Below are positions 48,818 through 59,448 of a stretch of DNA of 64,000 bases, in pieces. Below the pieces are notes generated by a model. It did not search any database, was not told where the DNA came from, and worked only from the letters and a program-made list of their open reading frames with translations. Where the stretch lies: assembly GCA_027382625.1 (NCBI GenBank), contig JAJKFJ010022641.1, forward strand, positions 32,927 to 96,926, read 5' to 3'. The translations under genes and the position numbers were made by a program. The stretch's first letter is position 1. Each line of letters starts with the position of its first letter. Source of the DNA: Tetmemena sp. SeJ-2015. Taxonomy: Eukaryota > Ciliophora > Spirotrichea > Sporadotrichida > Oxytrichidae.

Positions 48818-51282
48818 AGTGAAATATTTCTAGAGGTAAGCGACCTTGTATTTAAGTTATTCTACTTCCGCAATTTAAAACGATCATACTCTATAAGCAA
48901 TTGAGCATCATTAGGAACTCCTGCTTGTTAGTTTCAAACTTTATCAGTTGCTCTATCTCAGCAGGTGTAGAGGATTTTCTGCTAAAAATCTTTTTGGCCA
49001 TTTCTAGTGAAATCTCCAAATCGTACAGCTCAAAAATACTAGCGACTTCTCTCAAAGTTACCAAGTAATATATAATTTGAGCACATAAATGCACTTTATT
49101 ACTTTATTTTAATAAGGCTCATCCAAGCTCTCTACTGTTTATTCCGATTTACTTAACAAGAATATGTAATAGAGCTTATTGTTGCTTAATCTTCGAGCTA
49201 ACTTATAGATCATAGCAAATTCTCCGAAATATTCAAGTTAGTCCTTGAACTTTTTCCTTGCCAAGAAACCTCTGATTAGGGCCTAAGCCTTTGAAATCTT
49301 TCTAAGTTTCTCTATTCTCTTTCTTTCTCTGGCATCATTTAATAACTTTAGTGCCTACTCTAGCTACTTTTCTTGTTCCCTTTTTAAAGCTTAATGGTCA
49401 ATCTATTGAACAACTGGTTAAAATCTAAAATTATAGTTCTTCTTCAACCTTCTTAAAAAAATATATTATATTTCTCGATAATTTCAAGATGTTTCATGTT
49501 GCTCTTACCATCCCATTCTATCTTCAAATGCTTTTTAAGATAACCTTCAATTTCATCTTCACTCACAGGTAACAACATAATAAGCATAATTCAATTTTTC
49601 TTGTAACTAATCCAATTTAAGCTTAAGTTTCTTTTTGCCTTTGACTCCTTTTTACAAATTCTTGGCCACTATCTTGTACTAAGATTTAGTTTTATCTCCT
49701 TTATCTGCTTTCCAGTTACTCGTTTTATCCTTTGAACTCTTGCAAACGAGTTCAACATGAGCTGCATTAGAACCATCGACCTTTAAGAATTTGCATATTG
49801 TTTTCTTTGACTTTCCCTTTTTCTCCTCCTTCTTTTTCTTAGCTCTCAGGAATTCAACTCTCTGCTTTGCTAAATGCTGTCTGAATTTTCTTTGTATGGT
49901 GATGGCAGCTCTAAACATAAGAAGTCTCGGGTTGAGCTTAGGGAGAGTTTCCTCTTTTGGCTAATACACAAATGCCTTTTGAAGGATGTCTTGTTCGAAG
50001 CCAGAGTCATCATAGAAATAATGAATAAACGACTATTCAGATATTAGCATAGTTATCTTCAACAGGTATTTCGTCTTCCTCAATGTCACTCTCACTCCTT
50101 GCTGGAGATTATTCAGAAGGTGTTTTAGGCTTCTGATGTACTACTTCTGCAGGTATGGGCTTATAAAATAAGTAATACTTCTCCTCAAACAAAGTCTTTT
50201 GCTTTTGGATTACAGGCTAGGGGGCTGCCTCAAAACTTATTTAAATTGTTAGAACTAGAAGAAAATATAAAAACTTGTTCTCTGGGGAGATCTTATATCA
50301 AGATCAGCTTGGTAAAGAGCTGCACCTTTAATAGGACTTTAATGATCTATTGATTTAAAGCTGCTTTGATCATAATCATCCTCAATATCTTCATTCACTT
50401 CTTCTTCCTAGAAAGGCGAGTTGCCTTGTTCATCGGCTTAACCTTATTTCTCGAAAAAAAGATTATTTAAATTTAGAAACTCGAAGTAAAAGTCTTCTTG
50501 AGGATAGCCAGTGAATTCCTTGTTAGAGAACAGCCCTGTTACTGCTTTGTGAATGGTTTCCTGTCTATACTCATTCTTTCTAATGTCTTTGTCGCTCCTC
50601 TCTAACTTGATCTAGTCTAATTCCACTCTCTAGGAATAGACCACTTTCTTTGCTATTTAGTCATAGAGGTCGATTGAAATGTACTCTGGCTGCTTGTAAA
50701 TCACAACCTTTCTGCCTTGGTCTTTCACTTTCTTTTATCATTATAAGTTAATTTGAATACATATTTTCTGAGTGATGCTCAGATGAAGATTTATGGTGAG
50801 AATTACTTTGCGAGGACGCAGATTAAGTGACTTTAGAGTGTAAATCTACCTCACAAGCATGAGCTTTTCGAAGTTCTTTCCCTTTATCAGATTGAATTTC
50901 TTAGTGCACTTAAACTTTCTGAAGAATTTCTAAATCGTAATAGCAGCTCTGACCAGTTTCCTATTACTCTCCAGCTTTAAAATTTAATGCTATAGTTTAA
51001 GCTTGACCTTGCTGTTAGAATAAATGAAAGGAGGTTCCCCATAGAACTTATAGACTTCTCTCTGAGTATATTTTTATCCCGATATAAATTATTGTTATTG
51101 TAATTATTTTATATCTGAGGTAAATGGTGTTTGAAGGGAGAAATCTCATTGTGGCTAATTTTGATGCTGGATAACTAGTTTGACTTTGAATTTGTGTTAA
51201 GATTGGTCTCTGCTAACTCGTTGTGGAACATTTCTCCAAACTTAGAATCTCTTTCGTTTGTGTCCGAGTATACGGAAGTCAT
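48816..51282 (-). CDS. Multi-IQ-motif protein
   Basis: ATG 51282 gives MTSVYSDTNERDSKFGEMFH. After a break near 51070 comes REVYKFYGEPPFIYSNSKVK and an IQ-like helix (RAAITIQKFFRKFKCTKKF). Next are KVVIYKQPEYISIDLYDQIA, an acidic segment (SESDIEEDEIPVEDNYA) and two more IQ motifs (RAAITIQRKFRQHLAKQRVE; KAQALIRGFLARKKFKDQLE). The C-terminus ASIFELYDLEISLEMAKKIF leads to a TGA whose last bases are 48816-48818, at the satellite edge. Breaks near 50740, 50240-50300, 50040, 49590, 49430 and 49090 mark unresolved IESs. Architecture suggests a calmodulin- or centrin-binding cytoskeletal protein. Confidence 0.72.
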
Positions 51283-51618
51283 TTATTAATTTTAAAACCC
51301 ATCTTGATCTTGCTGGGGATAGATAATTTAATCATAAGAATTTAAATTTAAATGAACAATCAAGCAGTTGTAAGATCATTTTGAATTTATAAATTTGTGC
51401 TATATAATCATAAGTCATCCTTGAATTTTGTAATGTGTTCTTTCGTGTTAAACTCTATAAAATAGAAGGAAGCTCAGCGATTTTAAAATATCAATAGCTA
51501 ATGAGGAATTCTGCAACATTTTGGAAAATATTTTAATTGATATTTTTAAATTAAATAAAAACTTATAAATGATAGAAGTTGAGATTATTTCTGCCTTGAT
51601 CAGGAGTTATTAAGAATT
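51283..51618. other. AT-rich intergenic region
   Basis: About 340 bases, no supported frame. Confidence 0.4.
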
Positions 51619-53893
51619 TCATATTTATTTTTTAAAAAAATTAAGAGTTTGATCTTGAGCTGAGTTATTCATCTACTATCTAAATTGATCCCAATGATAG
51701 CTGTGAGGATCAAATTAACCATGCTATCCTCTATTCTCAGAATCCCTTCCAGCTCCCATCTTATTTGAGCTTTATGAAGCGCCCATAAAGTTATTGTACT
51801 GCTGCATAGGTGGCCGAGGAGGCAAAAAAAGTCCTGGTGCTTAAAATGGAAAAGGGTACATGCTTGGACCTGGAGGAGGCGCAAACATATAAGGTGACAT
51901 CATCGGCATCAACAAAGGCATGGAAGGTGGATACGCGTACTAATAGAAAGGATACTGCTGCTGTTGTTGCTGCTGTTGATAGTTTTGCTACTGCTAAAAG
52001 TTCTGTAAGTATAAAAAAGATAAATAATTATTATGCCTCATGAGATATTTACTAATTGGTGTTATTCATTTGCACACTTCCTCTCTATGGGAGATTAGGC
52101 TACGACTGTGTTTAATTATTCTACTGAGATAGAAGAGCCATAAGCTTTTGCGATTCTAGCTGAAGCTTTCTTATTTCTTAGATTTACTCCTGGCATGAGT
52201 TACACTCAGAGTGATGAGTCCTACTCTTCGAATGTTCATTTTCCTAGTATGATCTAATTTTATTCTCAAGGTTCTATCTTTGGTGAGAGTATTTTCTCCT
52301 CTCATTGGTGTAACTTCTGTTAGATGACATCGGGCTCATTTAGTTTCTGAAGACAATCTTGCTCTTGGGAGGGAGGTGTATTCTCCTTACACTTCGATTT
52401 TTCACGGACTCTAAACTGGGACCGTAGTTATCCATTCTTGGCATGTCAAAGTAGCTTCTGTTGCTTGAGATTTTCAAATGACCGCTGCTTTTTTATCTGA
52501 ACTCTCCTGAGAGCTGATTTTGCTTGGCACTAGCAGGTCTTAGCCGCTTCTACTTCATAGGTTTAATTCTATCCATCTCCTGCATGAAGAGATTCTTTTC
52601 CTTGTTAGTATGAGATTGGAAGGATGAGTCTCTTGAGTACCTCTTCTCAGCCTACTGCATAGACTAGTTTTGTTGCTGCTACTTCTGAAGTAAATTTGAG
52701 GTGTCGTATCTTTAGCCTTGACCCTACGAAAAGTTATTCGCACCTCCTCCACTTTCATCTTCTATGATGTTAGATCTATCAACTGCCTTTGTCTTCTCAT
52801 CAGTTGGCAAGTTGCTGTGTTGGAGGTATTTCATTCGAAGTCTGGCTCCATTAATTGAGTTCACGAAATCCATGTAGGTCTTGTGTTGCGGGCCATAATT
52901 TTTCTCGACTATTTCCTTGCCTACTTAATACTGAGCAATTGCCTCTTCGTATTTCTTAAGTTTTTCGAAGATTGAGCCTTTCGTGTGGTAGCTCATCGAA
53001 TGGAGATGAATTTGTTGATGATACTGCTCTGCAAGAAAGTCTTTATCCTCAGGTGAGAATTAGTCGGAATCTAGAAACTACATCAGTTGCTGTATCATAC
53101 GATGAGATAAATCTATCGCTTGGTCGATGAATGCAAGTCCGTCTTCATTTTGGTTTAAGAACGAATAAGCTAACACTTAAAAATTGGTATAGCAATTTAG
53201 TAATAAGCGTTGCATATATTGAGGTAGGTTTCTACCAATTAGTTCCCCTATCTGCTTCTATCTAACTATGGTTCTTCTATTCCTGGGATGAGTAGAGCGA
53301 AGTCCAAAGATCTGATTAAGTATTTAAGACTGAGTCTCACATTAGCTTGAACATTATGAGCGTGAGCCAAGTTATTGAGAGTCTGGTACTTGTGATGAGG
53401 GTAGTTTGAACCCAGAGGACTCATTAGCAAGTATTCGCATTAGTGGAGGATTTCGGTGGCAACTCTAAATTCCCCTCTCTTTATCATGTAGAGACCACTC
53501 TCGTTGCAAGTCCGAACAAACTCATTTAAGCATTCTTAAGTTTCAAAGGCTTGATCACCCAGAGTGTCTTGCCTCAGTTTAAGTTCTATAACATGAATAA
53601 GATTATATTTAAAGGCAAAAATGGACACGATAACCCATCTTTAAAGTTACAATCTAGAGCTTTCAATAGGAGTTATTACCTTTCTAAATTCTGTGAATCT
53701 ATTGTAAAGCTTCTTGTCCCTCATTGGAAATAGTCTTGAGGAACTTCTTTTGCTATTCTTTGCTTCTCGATTTGTTAGTGGATAGTTGGGTGCTTAACAT
53801 AAATACATAATAGCTTTAATCAGAAGCTTGGGTGGAGAATTTGCTGCTTTTTGCAGAGAATAGCCGCTTGTTCTTCTCAAGAATGTGATGCAT
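51619..53893 (-). CDS. TPR-like protein with long Gln/Pro-rich C-terminus
   Basis: ATG 53893 gives MHHILEKNKRLFSAKSSKFS. After an IES (about 53560-53680) helical repeats follow: GDQAFETQECLNEFVRTCNE, ATEILHQCEYLLMSPLGSNY, HKYQTLNNLAHAHNVQANVR, GLAFIDQAIDLSHRMIQQLM, GSIFEKLKKYEEAIAQYQVG and KNYGPQHKTYMDFVNSINGA. These have TPR-type A/B helices (FEKLKKYEEAIAQY is a good match). A basic Ser/Gln linker and a short coiled coil (QEIRKLQLESQKLMALL) lead, after a break near 52010-52050, to a poly-Gln and Pro/Met-rich tail (YPFYQYAYPPSMPLLMPMMS) ending at TGA 51619. A small break lies near 53180. Probably a scaffold; no specific family. Confidence 0.73.
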
Positions 53894-54066
53894 TTTTATT
53901 TAATTTCTTTGAGAGATATTTAAATTAAATCCATTTCTCAAGCAATCAAACTTGATATGAGGAGTAAGGTTGGAGATTATGTTAAAAGTTTATAAATTAA
54001 GTTTTTCTGGCAATGATCTAGTTTAATTAAAATAGTGCTCTGTTTCATGAAAAGAGAATATGTGAC

Positions 54067-55952
54067 TCATCTAAATAAATCAACACAAACTGACTCATCA
54101 TCAGTAAGCAAGATCTCTTCTTTTATGAATCTCAGAGTATCCTCCTTCTCTTGTTCTTCTCTGCTCATTTATATTTTCTCATCTCCCTCTTTTGCTCTAA
54201 GAGAAGACTTCTCCAGTCTGATTTATACCAGAGAAAGAAAAACTCTTGAGATGGAAGCCCACTCAATCTTTTCAAAAGAAGTTGCCAAACTGCTGATGTC
54301 CATCAGATAACTTATTCTATTGATTTCATAGTCTATGAGATCTTTGGAAAATTTCTTAGCTGGAGTTTAAGTATGAGGGTAGATTTAAGTTTCGAGGGTT
54401 ATCTTGATCTACCTCAGAAAGAAATCTCTGGTGGCGCTCTTCATGAAAGTCTGTCCCTCTTCAAAAGCAGTCTTTCCATTCAAGTAATAGTAGAGAGTGT
54501 CATTATTCAGACCCATCAGCAAGTCAAACACCTTTTGGAAAGAGGTCATCTCATTCATTCTAAAACCCTCAAGGTCAGCACCTACATCTGTAAACTCTAA
54601 AGCTCCATAGCCATCAGAGTTCTCAGAAGTCACATCACTCCTTTGAGCGCTTTACTCTTAAGCAAGCGTTTTTTCGCCTTAGAAGCATTCCTCATCATCA
54701 GTAGTGCTTTCTTTTTTTAAAAAATTAACATTTTATAATCTTTGACATGAGCATCAAACTTGACACTTTTCTTCTTCTTTTGGATCTTCCCCTCTTGCTC
54801 ACCTCCAGTTTGATTCTACTCCAAAATGATGGAAGAAGTTTTACTTTCCTCATCTTTCAAATTAGAACCTCTAGTTGAAGCAATTTTAACTTCAAATCTT
54901 GCTTAAGCTTTGGATTCCTCATTCTACTTTGCCACAAACAAAAATATGTTTGATAATGCATCTTCTTGATCTCTATGGAAGACCTAGGGGTTGATCATTT
55001 TTTTGCTGCTCTCTCCAATTTTCTCAACAATTGGAGAGCAAACTTTCCCATGCTCTTTCTAGAATTGATCCAAAATAACTTTCAACTTCTTCTTGTCAAC
55101 TATTTCCTCAGTACTTAAACTAAACTCTCCGACTCTACTATAAGTCTCAGTTGACTCAGGAGATAGCAAGGGATCAAAGTGACCCTCTGCAAAGTTAGTC
55201 ATATGGGTGATGAGGTTTTTGAACTGAGAACTGAAAGGCCCACTCTCGCTTTCATTCATAATTTTGAACCTCAATTTTAGAAAAGCCTCCTCGCATACAG
55301 ATTTTTCTTTAGTCTTAGTCTTGTCACAAAAGATTCTGTACTAAATTAAAAAAATATGGTGCCAATATAATATTGACACATATTTTAAGTTTACTCAATC
55401 TTTTCCACTCCGCTTTTGCCAATCTGATACTTTCTTTTTGTGAATTTGTCTGCAATTGCCTTTTCCACAGGATTTAATTTAACCAATGAACAATAAGATG
55501 ATATTAAAAAGATTAGTGCAAGCAAGATTGCAACAAAGGGTGATGGAGACTCTCTCCTCGATAATTTCATCAAGTTGCTGTAAGTTCAAAACACTTACTG
55601 CACATTGATAAAAATGCTTTGCTCTGTGCATGAGACTTTTGAAATCCTCATGCTATTAGAGAGAATGCTTCATATCTTCTTCTTTATTCACAGTCTACAA
55701 AGAATCCTCAGTTTAGGTCTCTGAAGACACTTTATAAGTGCTAGATAATTTTGGCGGATTCAAAAGCTGCTGAATCTAGTTGAAAACAAGCAGCTGCTGA
55801 ACTTTGTACACAATCTAATCTCTTAGGTTAGTTATTTGCAGATCTTCTTTGATAGACTGCTTCATATTCTTCTCTTTTTAGACTTGGGCCTTTCTCTCTT
55901 CTCTAGAGAGTTTAGGCATAGAAGGAGGGGCTGTAAAAGATGTCGCTCTCAT
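54067..55952 (-). CDS. Single-pass membrane protein of unknown function
   Basis: ATG 55952 gives MRATSFTAPPSMPKLSREER, then an amphipathic Gln/Glu-rich part. After a break near 55580 there is one clear transmembrane helix (FVAILLALIFLISSYCSLVK) and KAIADKFTKRKYQIGKSGVE. After another break (about 55320-55390) comes a large soluble part: CEEAFLKLRFKIMNESESGP, IVDKKKLKVILDQFQKEHGK, GKIQKKKKSVKFDAHVKDYK and, after a break near 54720, ADLEGFRMNEMTSFQKVFDL then NDTLYYYLNGKTAFEEGQTF. It ends TDDESVCVDLFR at TGA 54067. The layout vaguely recalls GRAM/START-like lipid-transfer proteins, but I cannot support that from motifs. Confidence 0.65.
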
Positions 55953-56001
55953 TTTGTTAATAAAGAAATGTAATAAATTGCATATATAATTTGATCTACT
56001 T

Positions 56002-57455
56002 TCAATTCTCAAACTTAAGATTGAAAATGTATGTTAATGTTAAAGCAATCCCCCTGATTAGATGAACATCTTTCATCATTTCAAGCTTGTCGAAGAACTT
56101 AAAACTATAGCTACTTATAATTTAAATTCTTCTTAGCTGACCAAATGAGAACAGTATCATTTTCAAAGTTGAGTACCTATATTTATATCTCGTCTTTCTA
56201 AGTCTTCCTCTGATCCTCATTCAGTAGAGCAAGGCTGTCTGAGATAGCAGTCACCAGTTGATAGCTGAAGGAGATATTCTTCTTCATTATCTTGGCACAT
56301 TCATTTGCCTCTATGATCTTCCTCTCTACCTCCTTTATCTTCTGCCTGAACTGAAGCATAATTTCATTCTTTTGCTAATCTAAACGAGTCTTCTTCTCTA
56401 TATCTTGTCTGTCTTTCTTTGCCTTTATTTCAATTTATTGCTTCTCTTGGGCCAGTAGTTGAGCTTCCTACTGAGATTTTATGTACTCGTTTAACAATCT
56501 CTCGTTCTTCTCCTGTAATTGTTGCAATTGCTGCTGCATTAAACTTTAAAATACACTTTCACTCTCTTACTAGATCATGATAGATATAAAAATCTAATTT
56601 TACCTCCTTCTCTCTTAAAACTTCTTCAGTGAGACCCTGATCATCGCTAGCTGTTCCATGCTGGGAAATAGCTTCTTATTGTGCTCTCTCTAATTCCTCC
56701 ATCTGCTTTTTTATTCTCTCTGTTTCTTGCTCCTTCTCAAGTAGCTTTTAATTAGCAAGCTCCATGGATTTTCTTTGCTCCTCCTCAAAACGAGCTCTGA
56801 ATTCCTCCTACATTCTCTCCTTTTCCTCTTCAAGTTTCTTATTGGCTTACTGAGCCTGTTTATTCAACTTTCGCTCTTCAATCTTAAGAATCTCATTATA
56901 GGCATAGTCCCAGTCTACTGCATTTATGTCTTCGTTGACTTCTTCCTCTGAGTAGTTACTCACTGTCATTAGAGCCTGGCGATGAGCTGTCTCTTCTTCC
57001 TCAGTGTCAAAGGTAGATCCATCATCAAGCTTGATAAGTCCCTCTTCAATAAGTACAGTTCTGGCAAACTATTCAACCTCGTCTTTATTGAAGGTTGGGT
57101 TATTTCTAAGGACTTAACTTCTGAGCTACTTGAGTTTGCGGTTCATAAGTGGATATTTGAAGACAAGGATGGTGTTTTGACCGAAGAGGATGCGATCCAT
57201 GTGGAATAGTCTTGCTTCAGTGATGCCAGTCTCTGGATTCTCTTGCATTCTCTCGCCATTTATCATTATATAGTCCAGCGCCTCCTCCTCACTCGCCTTT
57301 AGGTAAATGAACCCATCGTCTTTCTCTTGGAAGTAAGCGTGATTCTGTCTAACGCCTATGCCTCCTAAGATTATCTGAGGAGTAGGATTGCCTGTCTTGC
57401 GTCCAACATATACAGGACCTAAAAAGGTTGTCATCATATTGATATGACCTTTCAT
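56002..57455 (-). CDS. Kinesin-3-like protein, FHA and coiled-coil block (scrambled, inverted)
   Basis: Minus-strand block of a kinesin-3 (KIF1/unc-104 type). It starts at or near 57455 (MKGHINMMTTFLGPVYVGRK), with an in-frame TGA just upstream and no motor domain. The FHA domain shows IILGGIGVRQNHAYFQEKDD, YIMINGERMQENPETG and LFHMDRILFGQNTILVFKYP. A coiled coil follows (ILKIEERKLNKQAQQANKKL, ERIKKQMEELERAQQEA), an IES near 56580-56640, then more coiled coil and, after another break near 56120, KFFDKLEMMKDV. At ATGATGAAAGATGT (56066-56079) the kinesin sequence leaves this locus. The identical 14 bases start the plus-strand block at 58130, which continues the protein. The frame past the pointer (to TGA 56002) is germline-only. 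Confidence 0.82.
56066..56079 (-). other. 14-bp scrambling pointer, copy 1
   Basis: ATGATGAAAGATGT on the minus strand, at the end of the kinesin FHA/coiled-coil block. It is identical to 58130-58143 on the plus strand; flanking bases differ on both sides. Confidence 0.85.
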
Positions 57456-58023
57456 AGTTATGATTCAAAAGTAAACTTTAGCAATTTTGAGAAAGGAGGA
57501 AAGCTTGTGATAGTGAAGTAATTTTCACAATTTAAAAACTTTTTATAGTTTATAAAAGACTCCTTTGGACTATGCTGCATCTCTTGTAATTCACGGCAAA
57601 TGTGATGAAGTAATGAGGATACTGATGGAAAAACTTGGCTATGAAATCCCACAATGGAGACTATAACGAAGATTTTAGTTAGAGTTAATCAATAAAGGAC
57701 AAGGTGACCATCACTTGCTAGTGAGAGGGGTGGATGTTAATTTCTCCCCATATTCGCTCTTTACGAAAGTGAAAGTGAAATCTAAGTTGTCTGGATAGCC
57801 AGGAGCGATGCCAATAGTTGAGATTAAAAAGGAACCTTTTATGGCTCACATAGTAGACGACAAATAACTGCAAGTAGAATTATTCTTTCAAGGTCACTAC
57901 GAAGAGCCTTCCTACAAACTAGAAGTTGATGTAGAGGAGCTGAAAAGTAATAACAATCTAATGAACTACCTTATGGTTTTCGATCCCTTTGAAGGCAAAT
58001 GGGAGTTTTGTGTGCCACTATGA
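57444..58023 (+). CDS. Ankyrin-repeat-containing protein nested in the kinesin locus
   Basis: ATG 57444 gives MTFHSYDSKVNFSNFEKGGK. After removing a 55-bp IES (57500-57554, pointer AAAG) the frame continues TPLDYAASLVIHGKCDEVMR, a good ankyrin repeat, then VDVNFSPYSLFTKVKVKSKL, a beta-rich part and EGKWEFCVPL at TGA 58021. The total is 174 residues. Its first 12 bases overlap the start of the minus-strand kinesin block head to head. The protein begins inside an ankyrin repeat, so upstream blocks may lie elsewhere. It sits between the two inverted kinesin blocks and would have to be separated from them during macronuclear development. Confidence 0.7.
57500..57554 (+). other. 55-bp IES (pointer AAAG)
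   Basis: AAAG at 57500-57503 and 57555-57558. Removal creates NFEKGGKTPLDYAAS, a canonical ankyrin start. Confidence 0.85.
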
Positions 58024-58129
58024 AAGAAATAAGACTGTATGAATTATTAAAAATAGGGTTTGTATTTATCAAATTTAATGCTTATTTTGAAAACTGCTTT
58101 AATTCTCAAATTCTTATATATCTAATTGT

Positions 58130-58143
58130 ATGATGAAAGATGT
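58130..58143 (+). other. 14-bp scrambling pointer, copy 2
   Basis: ATGATGAAAGATGT, identical to the minus-strand copy at 56066-56079. Joining through it gives KFFDKLEMMKDVINSYQDTG. Confidence 0.85.
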
Positions 58144-59075
58144 CATTAACTCTTACCAAGATACTGGTTCTGTTCAAGAACTGGACCCAGAGGAAGATCC
58201 CTTCGTTGACCCTGTTGAGCCTCTATTGCTCGGATAAGTTTACTACAAACTAGAGCCATTGGCTTACTTAATTGACAACCCCTCCACCATTTCAATTATT
58301 GGTCAAAATTTGCAAGTGATGGGAAAACTTGAGTGCAACATCATTCCTTGTGATGAAGATAGCTAGGAAGATATTGCTGACGAGCTGATTCCAGAGGAGC
58401 CAACCGACTTAATTGGAAAGCGCATTGACTTCATCGTAGAAATCAAGCAGGCCACTTAGCTGCCTAAGAATTTCTGCAGAGACATTTATTGCGAGTATAA
58501 GTTCTTCCTTAGTGATGAAATTCACCAGAGTTCCAAGGTCTTGGGCAAAGATTAAAATCCTTAATTTGACTATCGCAACCATCACACTATCGAGTACTGT
58601 ACTCCTAACTTGATTGAGCATTTGTAGAAGGATTCTGTAAGTATTATATGCTTTGATTTATCGTTTGATATAGTTATGCATTAAACTTTTCGGGTACCCT
58701 GACTTGGATCCAAAAGATGTGAAGACAGAATAGAAGGGCACTGGTGAAAGAAAACCCAAAAAGTCTACTGCTAGCGGTTTCTAAGGCTCAAACACTACAG
58801 GCTATAAGTCAGGCCAATCTACTCAGGACAACACTTTCGCTGACTCATTTGAACAAAAGAAAGCAAGCACCTCTCATCATCACTAGCCAAAGTACAATGT
58901 GATTGAAACCTCCACAGGCAATAAGCAATTCAATTAATCTTCTTCTAACAAGAAGGGAGGCGCAGCAGATATTATGAGCAGTGAGATGTTCATGGAGCAT
59001 AAATCTGGAAGCAAGAGTAAGGGCAAAGGAGCAGCTGGCCATGGAGACAAAGACAAGGAGTGCACTATATTCTGA
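58130..59075 (+). CDS. Kinesin-3-like protein, C-terminal block (scrambled)
   Basis: Continues the protein encoded by the minus-strand block via the shared 14-bp pointer: MMKDVINSYQDTGSVQELDP. It has typical kinesin-3 C-terminal features: EEDPFVDPVEPLLLGQVYYK, LAYLIDNPSTISIIGQ, DLIGKRIDFIVEIKQATQLP, YCEYKFFLSDE and QNPQFDYRNHHTIEYCTPNL. A 37-bp GT-AG intron (58637-58673) is removed to give KDSLCIKLFGYPDLDP. The tail is low-complexity and basic, ending KECTIF at TGA 59073. Starting a gene at this ATG would omit the rest of kinesin-3, so it is read as a downstream block. The motor block was not found in the window. Confidence 0.85.
58637..58673 (+). other. GT-AG intron, 37 bp
   Basis: GTAAGT...ATATAG. 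Splicing restores the conserved kinesin-3 segment LCIKLFGYPDLD. Confidence 0.88.
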
Positions 59076-59448
59076 ACAAATATATGAAATCACGTCTTAA
59101 ATTTGAAAGAGAGCAACTTCATCGAATTAGAAAGAAGGTAGGAAATCACAAACTGAATCTCATTCTTTTAAACATTAATCTTTTCAAATAAGATCATAGA
59201 GTGCTTTTCAATTTTCGTATTTAAAATAAATTGTTATTTATTATCTTTCTATAGATATCTAAATGCTTGGATGTCATTTGAAAAAATGATCTAGCATTTG
59301 GGCTACTGCCTTCTTTCTTTTCAATAAATCTACTGAGGAGTTATTCTGATCTATCAATAAATTAATTATCAATAATTTTCTGCTTATAATTTATACTTTT
59401 TAATTTTCTTGAATAAGTAAAAAGAATTATTTTTCAAATTTCCAACTA
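59076..59448. other. AT-rich intergenic region
   Basis: About 370 bases, no supported frame. Confidence 0.4.

Noticed and set aside
57458..57652. Minus-strand frame MGFHSQVFPSVSSLLHHICR upstream of the kinesin FHA block, as a possible missing kinesin N-terminus
   Set aside because: It is the antisense shadow of the plus-strand ankyrin frame, which is restored exactly by a pointer-flanked IES.
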